A stretch of DNA of 54,945 bases from Lachnospiraceae bacterium (lineage in GTDB: Bacteria; Bacillota_A; Clostridia; Lachnospirales; Lachnospiraceae). A model generated the notes under the pieces. It was not told the origin of the DNA. It was given only the letters and a program-made list of their open reading frames with translations, and did no database searches. The stretch lies in assembly GCA_024683935.1 (NCBI GenBank), contig JAIKXV010000143.1, positions 1-54,945 of the forward strand, read 5' to 3'. The position numbers and the translations under genes were made by a program. Shown here piece by piece: positions 44,457-53,986 of this stretch. Position 1 is the stretch's first letter. Every line of letters begins with the position of its first letter.

Positions 44457-47400
44457 ATGCAGGAAAAAGATTTTCAGATAATAGTTGACAGAATGTCGGC
44501 AATGACCTGTGTGGTATCGGTTGAGACGCTGCCGGATGGTAAAACCGGCAAATTCCGGATAGTCACCGGAAACAAGGCATATATCGATTCTATTGTGAAT
44601 CCGCCTCCGGGAGCGGCCATGCTGACGGATAAATTCACTCCCAATACCGAGTACACGAATTATCTTACCCGGGATCTGAATTTCGAGGACTTCTGCTATC
44701 GTTCCGCTGTAAAAAAGAAATGTCTGCATTCCTATGCTCATCCGGACAGGATGAACCTATGGTTCAATATGCTCTTTATTCCTTTAGATGCGGATAATGA
44801 CAATCTGAGCTACTGCCTCTATATGATGGAGATCAGCTTTGAGGCAGAATCGGAAAATATGTCGGATATTTCTACAGAGACAGCTTCCTCCGTTTTAGAT
44901 ATCTGTATCAGGCTTCGCGGCACCAATGATTTTAACGCCACCATCAAGGATGTGGTTGCCGGTATCCGGGATCTCTGTGATGCGGAACACTGCTGCATAC
45001 TGACTCTTGATGACTACAACCGTTCCTGTCATGTGCTGGGTGAAGCTTTTTCTGAGAATTCCGGCCTTCTTCCGATGCAGAACTATTTAGATGAGGAATT
45101 CTATGACATAGCCGAATCCTGGAATTCAACGATAGCGGGGAGCAACTGCCTGATAGCCAAGGATGAACAGGATATGGAGGTGGTAAAGACCAGGAATCCT
45201 GTGTGGTATAAGTCTCTTTCTTCTGCCGGTGCTCAGAATATTGTTCTGTTCCCCTTAAAATCCCGGAATGAACTTCTGGGATATATGTGGGCTGTGAATT
45301 TTGACAAGGAACGTGCCGGTACGATAAAGGAAACCCTGGAGCTTACCACTTTTATCCTTGGATCGGAACTCGGTAATTATATGCTGCTGGACCGGCTCCG
45401 CATGCTCAGCTCCAAGGATCTGCTTACGGGAGTCATGAACCGTAATGAGATGAATAACTATGTCGACAGCCTGTGCAATTCTGACAGCAGCAGGATCAGA
45501 TCTGTCGGGGTTATTTTTGCGGATCTTAACGGATTAAAGGCGGTTAATGATGTGGAAGGACATAACGCCGGTGACATACTCCTTAAAAACGCGGCAAATG
45601 TTTTAAGGGAGATATTCAATGAACAGGAGATATTCCGTGCGGGGGGAGATGAGTTCTCCGTTATCATAACGGATATCACGGATCAGGAACTGAATGAGAA
45701 GATAGAGCTTATAAGAACCGTAAGCGAAGAATACGGAAATGTGGTATTTGCCCTTGGCGGAGCTGTGGAAAACGACAGCCGCAATGTCCGCATGGCTTTA
45801 AGGCATGCAGACGAAAGGATGTATGAGGATAAGCGGCGATACTATGAGCAGAACCCTGAGAAGATAAATGAGAACCGCATAGGCCGTTCGGCAAACGGAA
45901 AGGTTGATGAAAAGTTCCGGGAGGTCAATATCTTACATGAGATGAATTATGACCAGCTTACCGGACTTCCCAGCATGACATATTTCATTAAGCTTGCCGA
46001 GACAGGGCGGAAGAACATGCATGATAATGCCATTGATTCTGCGGTTCTCTTCATAAACTTTATGGGAATGAAATTCTTTAACATGAAGTACGGTTTTGCG
46101 GAAGGGGACAATCTGATCAGAGAATTCGCCCTGATCTTAAGCGATACTTTCGGTGAAGAAAGCTGCAGCAGATTCGGGCAGGATCACTTTGCCGCATATA
46201 CCAAGGTTTCAGGTCTGGAAGACAAGCTGAAGAAGCTTTTCAAGGACGCCAAAAAGATAAACAATGGCAAAACCCTGCCGGTAAGAGCCGGCATATATTT
46301 AGACTCAATGGGCCTGGTCGAAGTATCCCTTGCCTGCGACAGGGCAAAGGTGGCAAGCAATATCAAAAAGGACGATAAGAGTTCCGGCTTTGATTATTTC
46401 GACAGCAAGCTGCTCGCCATGGAGCTAAACAGGCAGTATATAGTTAATAACATTGATAAAGCCATAAATGAAAACTGGATAAAGGCATTTTACCAGCCGA
46501 TAGTCAGGGCAGCGGGCAGAAGGATCTGCGATGAGGAAGCACTGGCCAGATGGATAGACCCCGAAAAGGGTATGCTGTCTCCGGCGGATTTTATCCCGAT
46601 ATTGGAAGATACCAGGCTTATTTATAAGGTAGATCTTCACATCGTGGATATCATATTGGAAAAGATCAAACATCTGCAAAAATCCGGAATGAAGATAATT
46701 CCCATATCCGTAAATCTGTCAAGAACTGATTTTGAAAGCTGCGATATTGTGGAAGAGATCAATAACCGGGTGGAAGCAGCGGGAGTGTCAAAGAGCCTTA
46801 TCACCATAGAGATCACGGAAAGCGTGGTGGGGGAGAACTTTGACTTCATGAAGGAACAGATACTCCGGTTCCAGAGACTGGGATTCAAGGTGTGGATGGA
46901 TGACTTCGGCAGCGGTTATTCTTCGCTGGATCTGCTGCAGGAGATGCAGTTTGACCTCATTAAATTCGATATGCGTTTCATGAGGCAGTTTGATAACAAC
47001 CCGAGGTCAAGGATAGTTCTGACAGAGCTTATGAGAATGGCCCAGAGCCTTGGCATAGAAACCATATGCGAGGGAGTGGAAACCGCGGAGCAGGCCGATT
47101 TCCTGAGTGAGATAGGCTGTACAAAGCTGCAGGGCTACTATTTCAGCAAGCCTCTCCCGGCAGAGGAGATATGGGAGAAGTTTGCAAGGAAGGAGGAGAC
47201 CCTCGGATTTGAAAAGCCCTATGAGACAGAGTACTACAGGGCAGTCGGAACAGTTAGTATGTATGACTTAAGTTCCATATCGTCTGAGGAAAATGAGACA
47301 GCAAAGCACTATTTCAATACTCTTCCGATGTCCATAATCGAATATGACGGAGAAGCGACAAAGGTTGTCCGCTGTAACAGGTCATACCGTGAATTCCTGA

Positions 47401-48467
47401 TCCGTTATTTCGGTGTGAAGGAGGAAGCTATCTCTGAACGGGCGACGGCAGAAGAAGGGGATCCCGGTTATGATTTTGTGCTTGCCTTACGGCAGTGCAG
47501 AGAGGAAGGAAACCGTATTTTCCTGAATGACAGGATGGCTGACGGTTCGACCGTACACATCATGATCAAAATGGTTGCAGAGAGTAATGTTATGGATGTT
47601 GCTGCCTTTGCTGTGGTCGTGTTAGATATCACTCCCGAGAGGGAGAAGCAGCTCACCTACGCCAAAGTGGCTCATGCCCTGTCATCCGACTACGAATACC
47701 TCTACTATGTGGATACGGAAACGGAGCATTTTGTTGAGTATTCCCATGACGGCAAGGGCAGAAACCTGTCTGCGGAACGTCACGGTGAGGATTTCTTCAG
47801 GCAGTGCCGGGAAGATGCAAAGATATATATTTATGAGGGCGACAGGACGGAATTCATAAAACTGTTCACCCGGGAGAATGTACTCAATACTCTCGATGAG
47901 CAGGGAGTTTTTGTTCTGAAATACCGGCTGATGAAGGATAACGTTCCTACCTACGTCAATATGAAGGTAGTCCGCATGGAAAGCAACAGCAAGAATATCA
48001 TCATAGGCGTAAATAACGTTGATGCCCAGATGAGACAGCAGGAAACCCTGGAGCGCTTAAGGGAGGAACAGACCACCTACTCAAGGATCTACGCTCTTAT
48101 GGGTAATTATATAGCGATATTCACTGTAGACCCCGAGACCGGAAATTACATGCAGTACAGCGCGTCCGATGATTTTTCGGAGCTGGGACTTTCGAAAGCC
48201 GGTACGGACTTTTACATGGATTCTATCGAGCAGATAGGGAAAGTAATCCATCCCGATGACTATGAATTTTTTATATCGGTATTTTCAAGGGAGATCATAC
48301 GGGAAAAGACGAGGGACGGAAAGGTTTATAAGATCAATTACAGACTGATACTGGAAGAAGGGCCTGTGCCCGTAAGCTTAAGAGCGTGCATAGTGCAGGA
48401 GCAGGATGGTCCCCAGATGATAGTCGGAGTGAACAGGTCATCGGAGGATATAAAGGTCATACGCTGA
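44457..48467 (+). CDS. Large GAF-GGDEF-GGDEF(degenerate)-EAL-PAS cyclic-di-GMP protein
   Basis: 1336 residues. Order: N-terminal PAS-like region (1-135), GAF-like domain (about 150-320), active-type GGDEF (RAGGDEF near 400), a second domain starting YDQLTGLPSM in which the motif is replaced by RFGQDHF, then EAL (DEEALARW, MDDFGSGYSSL, EGVETAEQ) with catalytic residues kept, and about 400 C-terminal residues with PAS-like sensory domains. The usual RxxD inhibitory site before GGDEF is not seen. It may make or break c-di-GMP. GGAGGAAGGA precedes the ATG at 44457. Confidence 0.93.
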   Translation: MQEKDFQIIVDRMSAMTCVVSVETLPDGKTGKFRIVTGNKAYIDSIVNPPPGAAMLTDKFTPNTEYTNYLTRDLNFEDFCYRSAVKKKCLHSYAHPDRMNLWFNMLFIPLDADNDNLSYCLYMMEISFEAESENMSDISTETASSVLDICIRLRGTNDFNATIKDVVAGIRDLCDAEHCCILTLDDYNRSCHVLGEAFSENSGLLPMQNYLDEEFYDIAESWNSTIAGSNCLIAKDEQDMEVVKTRNPVWYKSLSSAGAQNIVLFPLKSRNELLGYMWAVNFDKERAGTIKETLELTTFILGSELGNYMLLDRLRMLSSKDLLTGVMNRNEMNNYVDSLCNSDSSRIRSVGVIFADLNGLKAVNDVEGHNAGDILLKNAANVLREIFNEQEIFRAGGDEFSVIITDITDQELNEKIELIRTVSEEYGNVVFALGGAVENDSRNVRMALRHADERMYEDKRRYYEQNPEKINENRIGRSANGKVDEKFREVNILHEMNYDQLTGLPSMTYFIKLAETGRKNMHDNAIDSAVLFINFMGMKFFNMKYGFAEGDNLIREFALILSDTFGEESCSRFGQDHFAAYTKVSGLEDKLKKLFKDAKKINNGKTLPVRAGIYLDSMGLVEVSLACDRAKVASNIKKDDKSSGFDYFDSKLLAMELNRQYIVNNIDKAINENWIKAFYQPIVRAAGRRICDEEALARWIDPEKGMLSPADFIPILEDTRLIYKVDLHIVDIILEKIKHLQKSGMKIIPISVNLSRTDFESCDIVEEINNRVEAAGVSKSLITIEITESVVGENFDFMKEQILRFQRLGFKVWMDDFGSGYSSLDLLQEMQFDLIKFDMRFMRQFDNNPRSRIVLTELMRMAQSLGIETICEGVETAEQADFLSEIGCTKLQGYYFSKPLPAEEIWEKFARKEETLGFEKPYETEYYRAVGTVSMYDLSSISSEENETAKHYFNTLPMSIIEYDGEATKVVRCNRSYREFLIRYFGVKEEAISERATAEEGDPGYDFVLALRQCREEGNRIFLNDRMADGSTVHIMIKMVAESNVMDVAAFAVVVLDITPEREKQLTYAKVAHALSSDYEYLYYVDTETEHFVEYSHDGKGRNLSAERHGEDFFRQCREDAKIYIYEGDRTEFIKLFTRENVLNTLDEQGVFVLKYRLMKDNVPTYVNMKVVRMESNSKNIIIGVNNVDAQMRQQETLERLREEQTTYSRIYALMGNYIAIFTVDPETGNYMQYSASDDFSELGLSKAGTDFYMDSIEQIGKVIHPDDYEFFISVFSREIIREKTRDGKVYKINYRLILEEGPVPVSLRACIVQEQDGPQMIVGVNRSSEDIKVIR

Positions 48468-49299
48468 TCAGCCTTATTCTGTCCGCTGCGCAGCAGATAA
48501 GGAAGGCAGCGGCATAAACCGCAACTATGGTTGAACCCACAGGTGTCCCTGCCAGTATGGAGATTATGGTTCCTGCAAAGGAGCATATCACCGACAATAC
48601 CGCTGAGAATACCGTAACCTTCTTAAAGCTTTTGAAGAGCCGCATGGCCGACAGTGCAGGGAAGATCACAAGAGCGGAAATAAGCAGTGATCCCACGAGA
48701 TTCATGGCCAGCACTATTATAACCGCGATGATGACCGCGATCAGGAGATTATAGCCGTCGGTATTTGTGCCGGCGGCTTTTGCAAAGGTCTCGTCAAAGG
48801 TTACTGCAAATATCCGGTTATAAAACAGTATGAAAATGATCACCACCGCGGCCGACAGACCGAGGCAGAGCCATACTTCCTTTTCCGTCAATGTCAGGAT
48901 GGACATTGATCCGAAAAGGGTGCTGCAAACATCGCCGGTCAGGTTGGATGAGGCGGAAAAGATATTCATAATGAGATAGCCGAACGCCAGTGCTCCCACG
49001 GATATCATGGCGATAGCGGCATCTCCTTTTATTTTTGCATTCTGTCCGGTGCGTAACAGGATCACGGCGCATATTACCGTAACCGGCAGGACCAGATACA
49101 TATTGCTTTTCAAGTTAAGCACCGTTGCTACGGAGACAGCGCCGAAGGCGACATGTGAAAGACCGTCTCCGATAAAGGAAAACCTTTTCAATACCAGGGT
49201 GACCCCGAGCAGCGAGGAGCAGAGAGCGATCAGAACCCCCACTATCAGGGCATAACGTACAAAGGGATGTTGAAAATACAGTATAAGCTTTTCTATCAT
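48457..49299 (-). CDS. Zinc/manganese ABC transporter permease (ZnuB-like)
   Basis: 280 residues with about eight membrane segments, of the ABC-3 permease family (ZnuB, MntB, AdcB): LVLKRFSFIGDGLSHVAFGAV near the start and FDETFAKAAG at the middle are typical. It forms the channel for a divalent metal. Its start overlaps the ATPase gene by four bases (ATGA type), and its end overlaps the GGDEF-EAL gene by 11 bases. The substrate-binding lipoprotein gene is not beside it. Zinc versus manganese is not determined. Confidence 0.92.
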   Translation of the reverse strand: MIEKLILYFQHPFVRYALIVGVLIALCSSLLGVTLVLKRFSFIGDGLSHVAFGAVSVATVLNLKSNMYLVLPVTVICAVILLRTGQNAKIKGDAAIAMISVGALAFGYLIMNIFSASSNLTGDVCSTLFGSMSILTLTEKEVWLCLGLSAAVVIIFILFYNRIFAVTFDETFAKAAGTNTDGYNLLIAVIIAVIIVLAMNLVGSLLISALVIFPALSAMRLFKSFKKVTVFSAVLSVICSFAGTIISILAGTPVGSTIVAVYAAAFLICCAADRIRLISV

Positions 49300-50036
49300 T
49301 TTTCTTCACCGTCCTCCTGGATCGTATTATGAATATCGTGTGACTGCTGCAGCAGGAAAAATTTTCCGGCAGTGCTTTTAAGGTATTCGTCCCTGCTGCC
49401 GTAGAAGACATTGTCCCCGATATGCAGTATATGACTGGAATAACGGACTGCGGCGGCAATATCGTGGGATATCATAATGATGGTGGTTCCTTCCCTGTTT
49501 AACTCTGCGATCAGACCGTACATTTCATCAGTCACCTTCGGATCGAGTCCGGATACCGGCTCATCCAGAAGCAGGATCTTTCTCGTGGCGCATAATGCTC
49601 TGGCCAGGAGTACGCGCTGCTGCTGGCCGCCGGACAGATCCCGGTAGCATCTGCCTGAAAGCTCCGAGATCCCCATTTTTTTCATGTTGTCCTCCGCAAG
49701 CTTCTTTTCCTCACGGTTATAAAAGGGTCTGAGTCCCAGCCGCCCCTGACATCCGGACAGTACAACCTCCCATACCGATGCGGGAAAATCCTTCTGGGCG
49801 ACAGTCTGCTGCGGGAGATAGCCTATCTCATTTTTCTGCAGTCCTTCACCCATTTCAACACTGCCTCCGTAGGGAGCCATAAGTCCCAGCAGGGTTTTCA
49901 TTATAGTGGTTTTTCCCGAACCGTTTTCTCCCACTATGCAGAGATAATCTCCCTTATTTACGGAAAAAGTGAGATTCTTCAGAATAGTGTGGGAATCATA
50001 TCCGAGGGACAGATTCCGGACAGTGAGCAGGGCCAT
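49296..50036 (-). CDS. Zinc/manganese ABC transporter ATPase (ZnuC-like)
   Basis: 246 residues with Walker A GENGSGKTT, a Q-loop YLPQQ, signature LSGGQQQRVLLARAL and Walker B ILLLDEP, plus the switch His in MISHD. It powers the neighbouring ABC-3 permease. AAGGAG lies seven bases before the ATG. The promoter at 50093-50122 includes an inverted repeat that could be a metal-regulator site. Confidence 0.93.
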   Translation of the reverse strand: MALLTVRNLSLGYDSHTILKNLTFSVNKGDYLCIVGENGSGKTTIMKTLLGLMAPYGGSVEMGEGLQKNEIGYLPQQTVAQKDFPASVWEVVLSGCQGRLGLRPFYNREEKKLAEDNMKKMGISELSGRCYRDLSGGQQQRVLLARALCATRKILLLDEPVSGLDPKVTDEMYGLIAELNREGTTIIMISHDIAAAVRYSSHILHIGDNVFYGSRDEYLKSTAGKFFLLQQSHDIHNTIQEDGEEK

Positions 50037-50088
50037 TTTTTATCTCCTTATTCAGACTGTAAAGAAAAGTCTATGATTGCGGTATCTC

Positions 50089-50107
50089 TTGTATTATAAT
50101 GATACAA
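50089..50107. promoter_or_regulatory. Inverted repeat over the znuC-like promoter
   Basis: TTGTAT-TATAATG-ATACAA, a 19-base dyad that covers the -10 of the minus-strand metal-transporter promoter. It may bind a metal-sensing repressor, but it does not clearly match a known Zur or MntR box. Confidence 0.5.
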
Positions 50108-50122
50108 ATGCCAAAAGTCCAA
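50093..50122 (-). promoter_or_regulatory. Promoter of the metal transporter operon
   Basis: On the minus strand, TTGGAC (50117-50122), an 18-base spacer and TATAAT (50093-50098). It starts transcription about 50 bases before the ATPase ATG. Confidence 0.7.
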
Positions 50123-50166
50123 ATGACATTATAATTTTTTAATATGTCATCCGGCTTTGGGCGTCA
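50109..50166. repeat. Imperfect palindrome with GCCAAAAG...CTTTGGGCG ends
   Basis: The arms pair over most of their length, including the exact repeat ATGACAT (50123-50129) and ATGTCAT (50144-50150). The outer motifs resemble those of the palindrome at 25785-25860. It lies between a minus-strand and a plus-strand gene and overlaps the -35 of the former. Confidence 0.5.
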
Positions 50167-50208
50167 GACGGCAATTCGGTGATTCGGTTTCTTGGGCATC
50201 CGTATAGT

Positions 50209-52794
50209 ATGATCAATATCATAGGAATGGAAACATTACTTCATATTTCATTCAGCCTGGCTGCGTTTGTTTTCAGCGTGGTTCTCTACATACTTGTCTG
50301 CGCCCTGGACGATGGTCAGAGTCACAAGAACCTGAAATTCAAAACACTTACCGTAACAATCGTTATAGGAAACTTCATCAGCATTCTTGATAATATCTTC
50401 AGGGATTCCGGCATATTTCCGACACCGGTATGGATAAAGCTGCTGCTCCTGCTGCTGGTGTATCTGGCCAATATCCTTCTCACATATTACATGGCGCTCT
50501 ATATGGAGAGCTTTTTCCGGGAATTCAAATACAAAAAACTGTTTTTCAAAATAAATACCGGTCTCATGATATCCGGCATCATACTGACGGCTGCATTCTA
50601 TGCGGGACAGTTTATATTTTACAGGGGAGAGGACGTTGTTTTAATGGTTCCGCTGGCTGCCCGGGTTATCCTCGGTTATGTTTATGAGCTCTATTATCTG
50701 ATCTATGCCATTACCCTCTTCATCATATTCAGCAAGGAAGTGAGCGGCCGTGCCAGGATGACATCTGTTGCCGCATTTGTCGTGGTTATAGGAAGCGTTC
50801 TTTTCGAGCTCCTGAACACCTTCGGAGTGGGAAGCGGCATCTTATATAATTATTTCGGCGCGGTGCTGGGACTCTATATCTTCTATATAGGAGTGGAAAC
50901 TCCGGATTACAGGAACCTGCTGCAGACCCTCAATGATCTGGATACGGCAAAACAGGCCGCGGATGAAGCAAACCGGTCAAAATCAGACTTTCTTGCCAAT
51001 ATGTCCCATGAGATCCGTACTCCCATAAATGCGGTTCTCGGCATGAATGAGATGATATCAAGGGAAGCGGAGGATGACACAATTCTCACCTATTCGGAGA
51101 ACATTGAAAATGCCGGACGGACGCTGCTCGGTCTTATCAATGATATCCTGGACTTTTCAAAGATAGAGGTGGGCAAGATTGAAATAATACCTGTGGACTA
51201 TGATCTTTCCAGCTGTATCAACGATCTCGTGAATATGATATCTGACCGTGCAGAGAAAAAGGGACTGATCCTTAATCTGGATTTCGACCGGAAGATGCCG
51301 AGATTCCTAAGGGGTGATGAGGTAAGGGTGAAACAGGTAATAACCAATATCCTTACCAATGCGGTAAAGTATACGGAAAAGGGAAGCGTTTTATTCAGCA
51401 TTGGCTTTGAGAAAACCGAAGAACCCGACAGCGTGATCCTGAAGGTGTCGGTAAAGGACACGGGTATAGGTATAAAGCCCGAGGATATTCCAAAGCTTTT
51501 CTCGGAATTTGAAAGGATTGAGGAAAAGAGGAACCGAAATATAGAGGGCACCGGTCTCGGCATGAGCATCACCAAGAGGCTGCTGGAGCTCATGGGTTCA
51601 TCCCTTATCGTTGAAAGTGAATACGGGGTGGGATCCACCTTCAGCTTTGCCCTGAAGCAGAAAGTGACATCGTGGCATGAACTTGGCGACTATGAGGTCT
51701 CATATCATGATCATCAGAATACCCACAAGAAGTACAGGGAGAAATTTACCGCACCGGATGCAAAGGTACTGGTGGTGGATGACAATCCCATGAATCTCAT
51801 GGTATTTAAGAGCCTTATCAAAAAGACCCGCGTTAAGGTGGATACGGCTGACAGCGGTTATGAGGGAATTAAAAGGGCATCGGAAGAAAAGTATGATGTT
51901 ATCTTCCTTGACCATATGATGCCGGAAAAGGATGGTATCGAAACCCTTCACGAATTAAAGAAGGATAAGGACGGTCCGAACAGAAAGACTCCTTCGATCT
52001 GTCTCACGGCGAATGCCATATCCGGAGCCCGGGAACAGTATATAGATGAAGGGTTTGAGGATTATCTCACCAAGCCCATTAATTATGAGGAACTGGAAAA
52101 CCTGCTCCTTTCTTATATTCCGGAAGAAAAGGTACAGGAGTCCGCTGATAAAGAGGATGCGGCGGAGAACGATACCCGGCTTCTGCCGGAGCTTTCATCC
52201 CTTTCCGATGCCGGTATAGATGTGGATAAAGGAATGGAAAATGCCGGAGATACAGGATCTTATATAGCGCTCTTAAGAACCTTCCATGACACGGCGGATG
52301 AACGCCTGGAGGAACTGGGATCCTTCTACAACGATGGCAATATTGATGAATTTACGATAAGGGTTCATGCGCTCAAGAGTTCTCTAAGGATAATCGGAGC
52401 AGCGGAGCTTGGAGACAGGGCGGAGGAACTGGAATACGCCGGGATGTCAAAGGATACGGAGATCATCCGGCTGAACCACGGATCCTTCATCGCGGGATGT
52501 ACGGAGCTGAAGGAAGCCCTGTCACCGGTAATAAAAAAGATTGATGCGGAGAATGATGCTAAAAAAGGAGATCAGCCGGAGGCCGGTAAAGAGTACCTGA
52601 ACAAGGTATACGGTGAGATGGAGGAAGCCGCTGATGATTTCGATACGGAACAGTTGGATACGATCTTTAATATAATGGAAGAATATTCCATTCCCGATGA
52701 TGAAAAGAGTCTCTGGAATGAGATAAGGAATGCATACGAACAGCTGGATTATACGGCGATAGCGGATCTGATCCGGCAGCGGAAAGGTGAATGA
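50209..52794 (+). CDS. Hybrid histidine kinase with membrane sensor, receiver and Hpt
   Basis: About 861 residues, a paralogue of the kinase at 31750. About seven membrane segments (1-225) precede HisKA (NMSHEIRTPINAVLG), the ATPase domain (TNILTNAVKYTEKG, GTGLGMSI), a receiver with phospho-Asp in DVIFLDHMMPE, and an Hpt with His in RVHALKSSL. The start is uncertain: GTG 50179, ATG 50209 and ATG 50227 are in frame, and none has a good ribosome site. The next gene, for thiamine pyrophosphokinase, follows by three bases. No separate response regulator lies nearby. Confidence 0.9.
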   Translation: MINIIGMETLLHISFSLAAFVFSVVLYILVCALDDGQSHKNLKFKTLTVTIVIGNFISILDNIFRDSGIFPTPVWIKLLLLLLVYLANILLTYYMALYMESFFREFKYKKLFFKINTGLMISGIILTAAFYAGQFIFYRGEDVVLMVPLAARVILGYVYELYYLIYAITLFIIFSKEVSGRARMTSVAAFVVVIGSVLFELLNTFGVGSGILYNYFGAVLGLYIFYIGVETPDYRNLLQTLNDLDTAKQAADEANRSKSDFLANMSHEIRTPINAVLGMNEMISREAEDDTILTYSENIENAGRTLLGLINDILDFSKIEVGKIEIIPVDYDLSSCINDLVNMISDRAEKKGLILNLDFDRKMPRFLRGDEVRVKQVITNILTNAVKYTEKGSVLFSIGFEKTEEPDSVILKVSVKDTGIGIKPEDIPKLFSEFERIEEKRNRNIEGTGLGMSITKRLLELMGSSLIVESEYGVGSTFSFALKQKVTSWHELGDYEVSYHDHQNTHKKYREKFTAPDAKVLVVDDNPMNLMVFKSLIKKTRVKVDTADSGYEGIKRASEEKYDVIFLDHMMPEKDGIETLHELKKDKDGPNRKTPSICLTANAISGAREQYIDEGFEDYLTKPINYEELENLLLSYIPEEKVQESADKEDAAENDTRLLPELSSLSDAGIDVDKGMENAGDTGSYIALLRTFHDTADERLEELGSFYNDGNIDEFTIRVHALKSSLRIIGAAELGDRAEELEYAGMSKDTEIIRLNHGSFIAGCTELKEALSPVIKKIDAENDAKKGDQPEAGKEYLNKVYGEMEEAADDFDTEQLDTIFNIMEEYSIPDDEKSLWNEIRNAYEQLDYTAIADLIRQRKGE

Positions 52795-52797
52795 GGA

Positions 52798-53424
52798 TTG
52801 GACGAAATAGTGATAGCTGCGGGAGGAGACCTGAATCCCGCAGACTTCAGTGAATTATTGGATGGCGCATATCTTATCGGTGCCGACCGGGGGGCGCTCT
52901 ACCTGACGGACAGCGGATACAGGGTGGATCTGGCAGTAGGGGACTTTGATTCCGTTAATGAAGATGAGATGGAGCGGATAAGCGCAAACTCCGGGAATGT
53001 GTTAAAACATCCGCCGGAAAAGGATGATACGGATCTGGAACTCGCCGTTAAAAAGGCCCTTGATATGGAAGGCAGCATTACGATACTCGGAGGCACGGGG
53101 AGCAGAATGGATCAGACCTTTTCCGCAGTGGATCTTCTAATGATTTGCCGGGAAAAGGGAAGGGAAGCCTGCATCATAGACAGGAATAACAGGATAAGGC
53201 TGATCACCGGCAGGCATGTTGTAAGGAGAAGCAGTTATCCCTATGTTTCACTTTACCCCTTCGGGGAGAAGGAGGTGACGGTGTCGCTGTCGGGATTTAA
53301 GTACAGCGGCGACAATATTGTGCTGAAAAGAGGTTCATCCCTCGGTATCAGCAATGAGATAGCGGGCGAAGAAGGGGTGATAAAGACAGACGGGATCCTT
53401 TATTTATTTGAATCCCGGGACTGA
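52798..53424 (+). CDS. thiN: Thiamine pyrophosphokinase
   Basis: 208 residues with LAVGDFDSV, PPEKDDTDLELAVKKAL and LGGTGSRMDQTFSAVDLL, the thiamine pyrophosphokinase motifs that bind ATP-Mg and thiamine. It converts thiamine to thiamine diphosphate, the cofactor of transketolase among others. A TTG start with AAAGGTG eight bases upstream lies three bases after the kinase stop. In many Firmicutes this gene follows rpe in a translation-linked cluster; its position behind a histidine kinase is less usual. Confidence 0.93.
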   Translation: MDEIVIAAGGDLNPADFSELLDGAYLIGADRGALYLTDSGYRVDLAVGDFDSVNEDEMERISANSGNVLKHPPEKDDTDLELAVKKALDMEGSITILGGTGSRMDQTFSAVDLLMICREKGREACIIDRNNRIRLITGRHVVRRSSYPYVSLYPFGEKEVTVSLSGFKYSGDNIVLKRGSSLGISNEIAGEEGVIKTDGILYLFESRD

Positions 53425-53441
53425 GCTGTTTCATATACATG

Positions 53442-53466
53442 GTGAATTAAAAATGCTATAATTCAC
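53442..53466. promoter_or_regulatory. Dyad over an extended -10 promoter
   Basis: GTGAATT and AATTCAC flank 11 bases. The right arm overlaps TGCTATAAT (53454-53462), an extended -10 for the PNPOx-like gene. It resembles an operator placed on a promoter. Confidence 0.5.
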
Positions 53467-53547
53467 GATGATGAGTTTTGCATTATAAAGATCCTTCGCA
53501 TCAGCCCAGGATGACATCAGGAGATATTTAACAGGAGGAAAGAGAGT

Positions 53548-53940
53548 ATGGAAAGAGCAGTAAAATTTCTGAAGGAAGCCGGAACCTATTATCTTGCAAC
53601 AGTTGACGGCGATCAGCCGAGAGTAAGACCCTTCGGCACGGTTAATGTTTTTGACGGCAGGCTGTATATCCAGACCGGTAAGGTTAAGGATGTGTCAAAG
53701 CAGATCCATGCGAATCCGAAGGTAGAAATATGTGCTTTTAAGAACGGGGAGTGGCTTCGTATAGCGGGAACCCTTGTTGAGGATGACCGGAGGGAAGCAA
53801 GACAGTCCATGCTTGATGCCTATCCTGATCTTCAGAAGATGTACTCCGCTGATGACGGAAATACGGAGGTCTTTTATTTTAAGGATGCAGCTGCAACCTT
53901 CAGTTCATTTACCGGTGAGCCTGAAACGATCCGGTTTTAA
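53548..53940 (+). CDS. PNPOx-like flavin-binding protein
   Basis: 130 residues of the pyridoxamine-phosphate-oxidase-like split-barrel family: YYLATVDGDQPRVRPFGTV near the N-terminus, IQTGKVKDVSKQIHANPKVEIC in the middle. It likely binds FMN or a related cofactor. Short members often lack PNPOx activity, so the reaction is unknown. AGGAGG precedes the ATG by ten bases. Confidence 0.88.
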   Translation: MERAVKFLKEAGTYYLATVDGDQPRVRPFGTVNVFDGRLYIQTGKVKDVSKQIHANPKVEICAFKNGEWLRIAGTLVEDDRREARQSMLDAYPDLQKMYSADDGNTEVFYFKDAAATFSSFTGEPETIRF

Positions 53941-53986
53941 GCATTAAAGATCCTATACCGAAAAAGAAAGGAACGGCATCAGAAAA

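Noticed and set aside
52740..52800. TPP riboswitch before thiN
   Set aside because: thiN follows the kinase gene by three bases, leaving no room for an aptamer.
53941..53986. Purine riboswitch before xpt
   Set aside because: The gap is only 46 bases and no aptamer-like stems were found.
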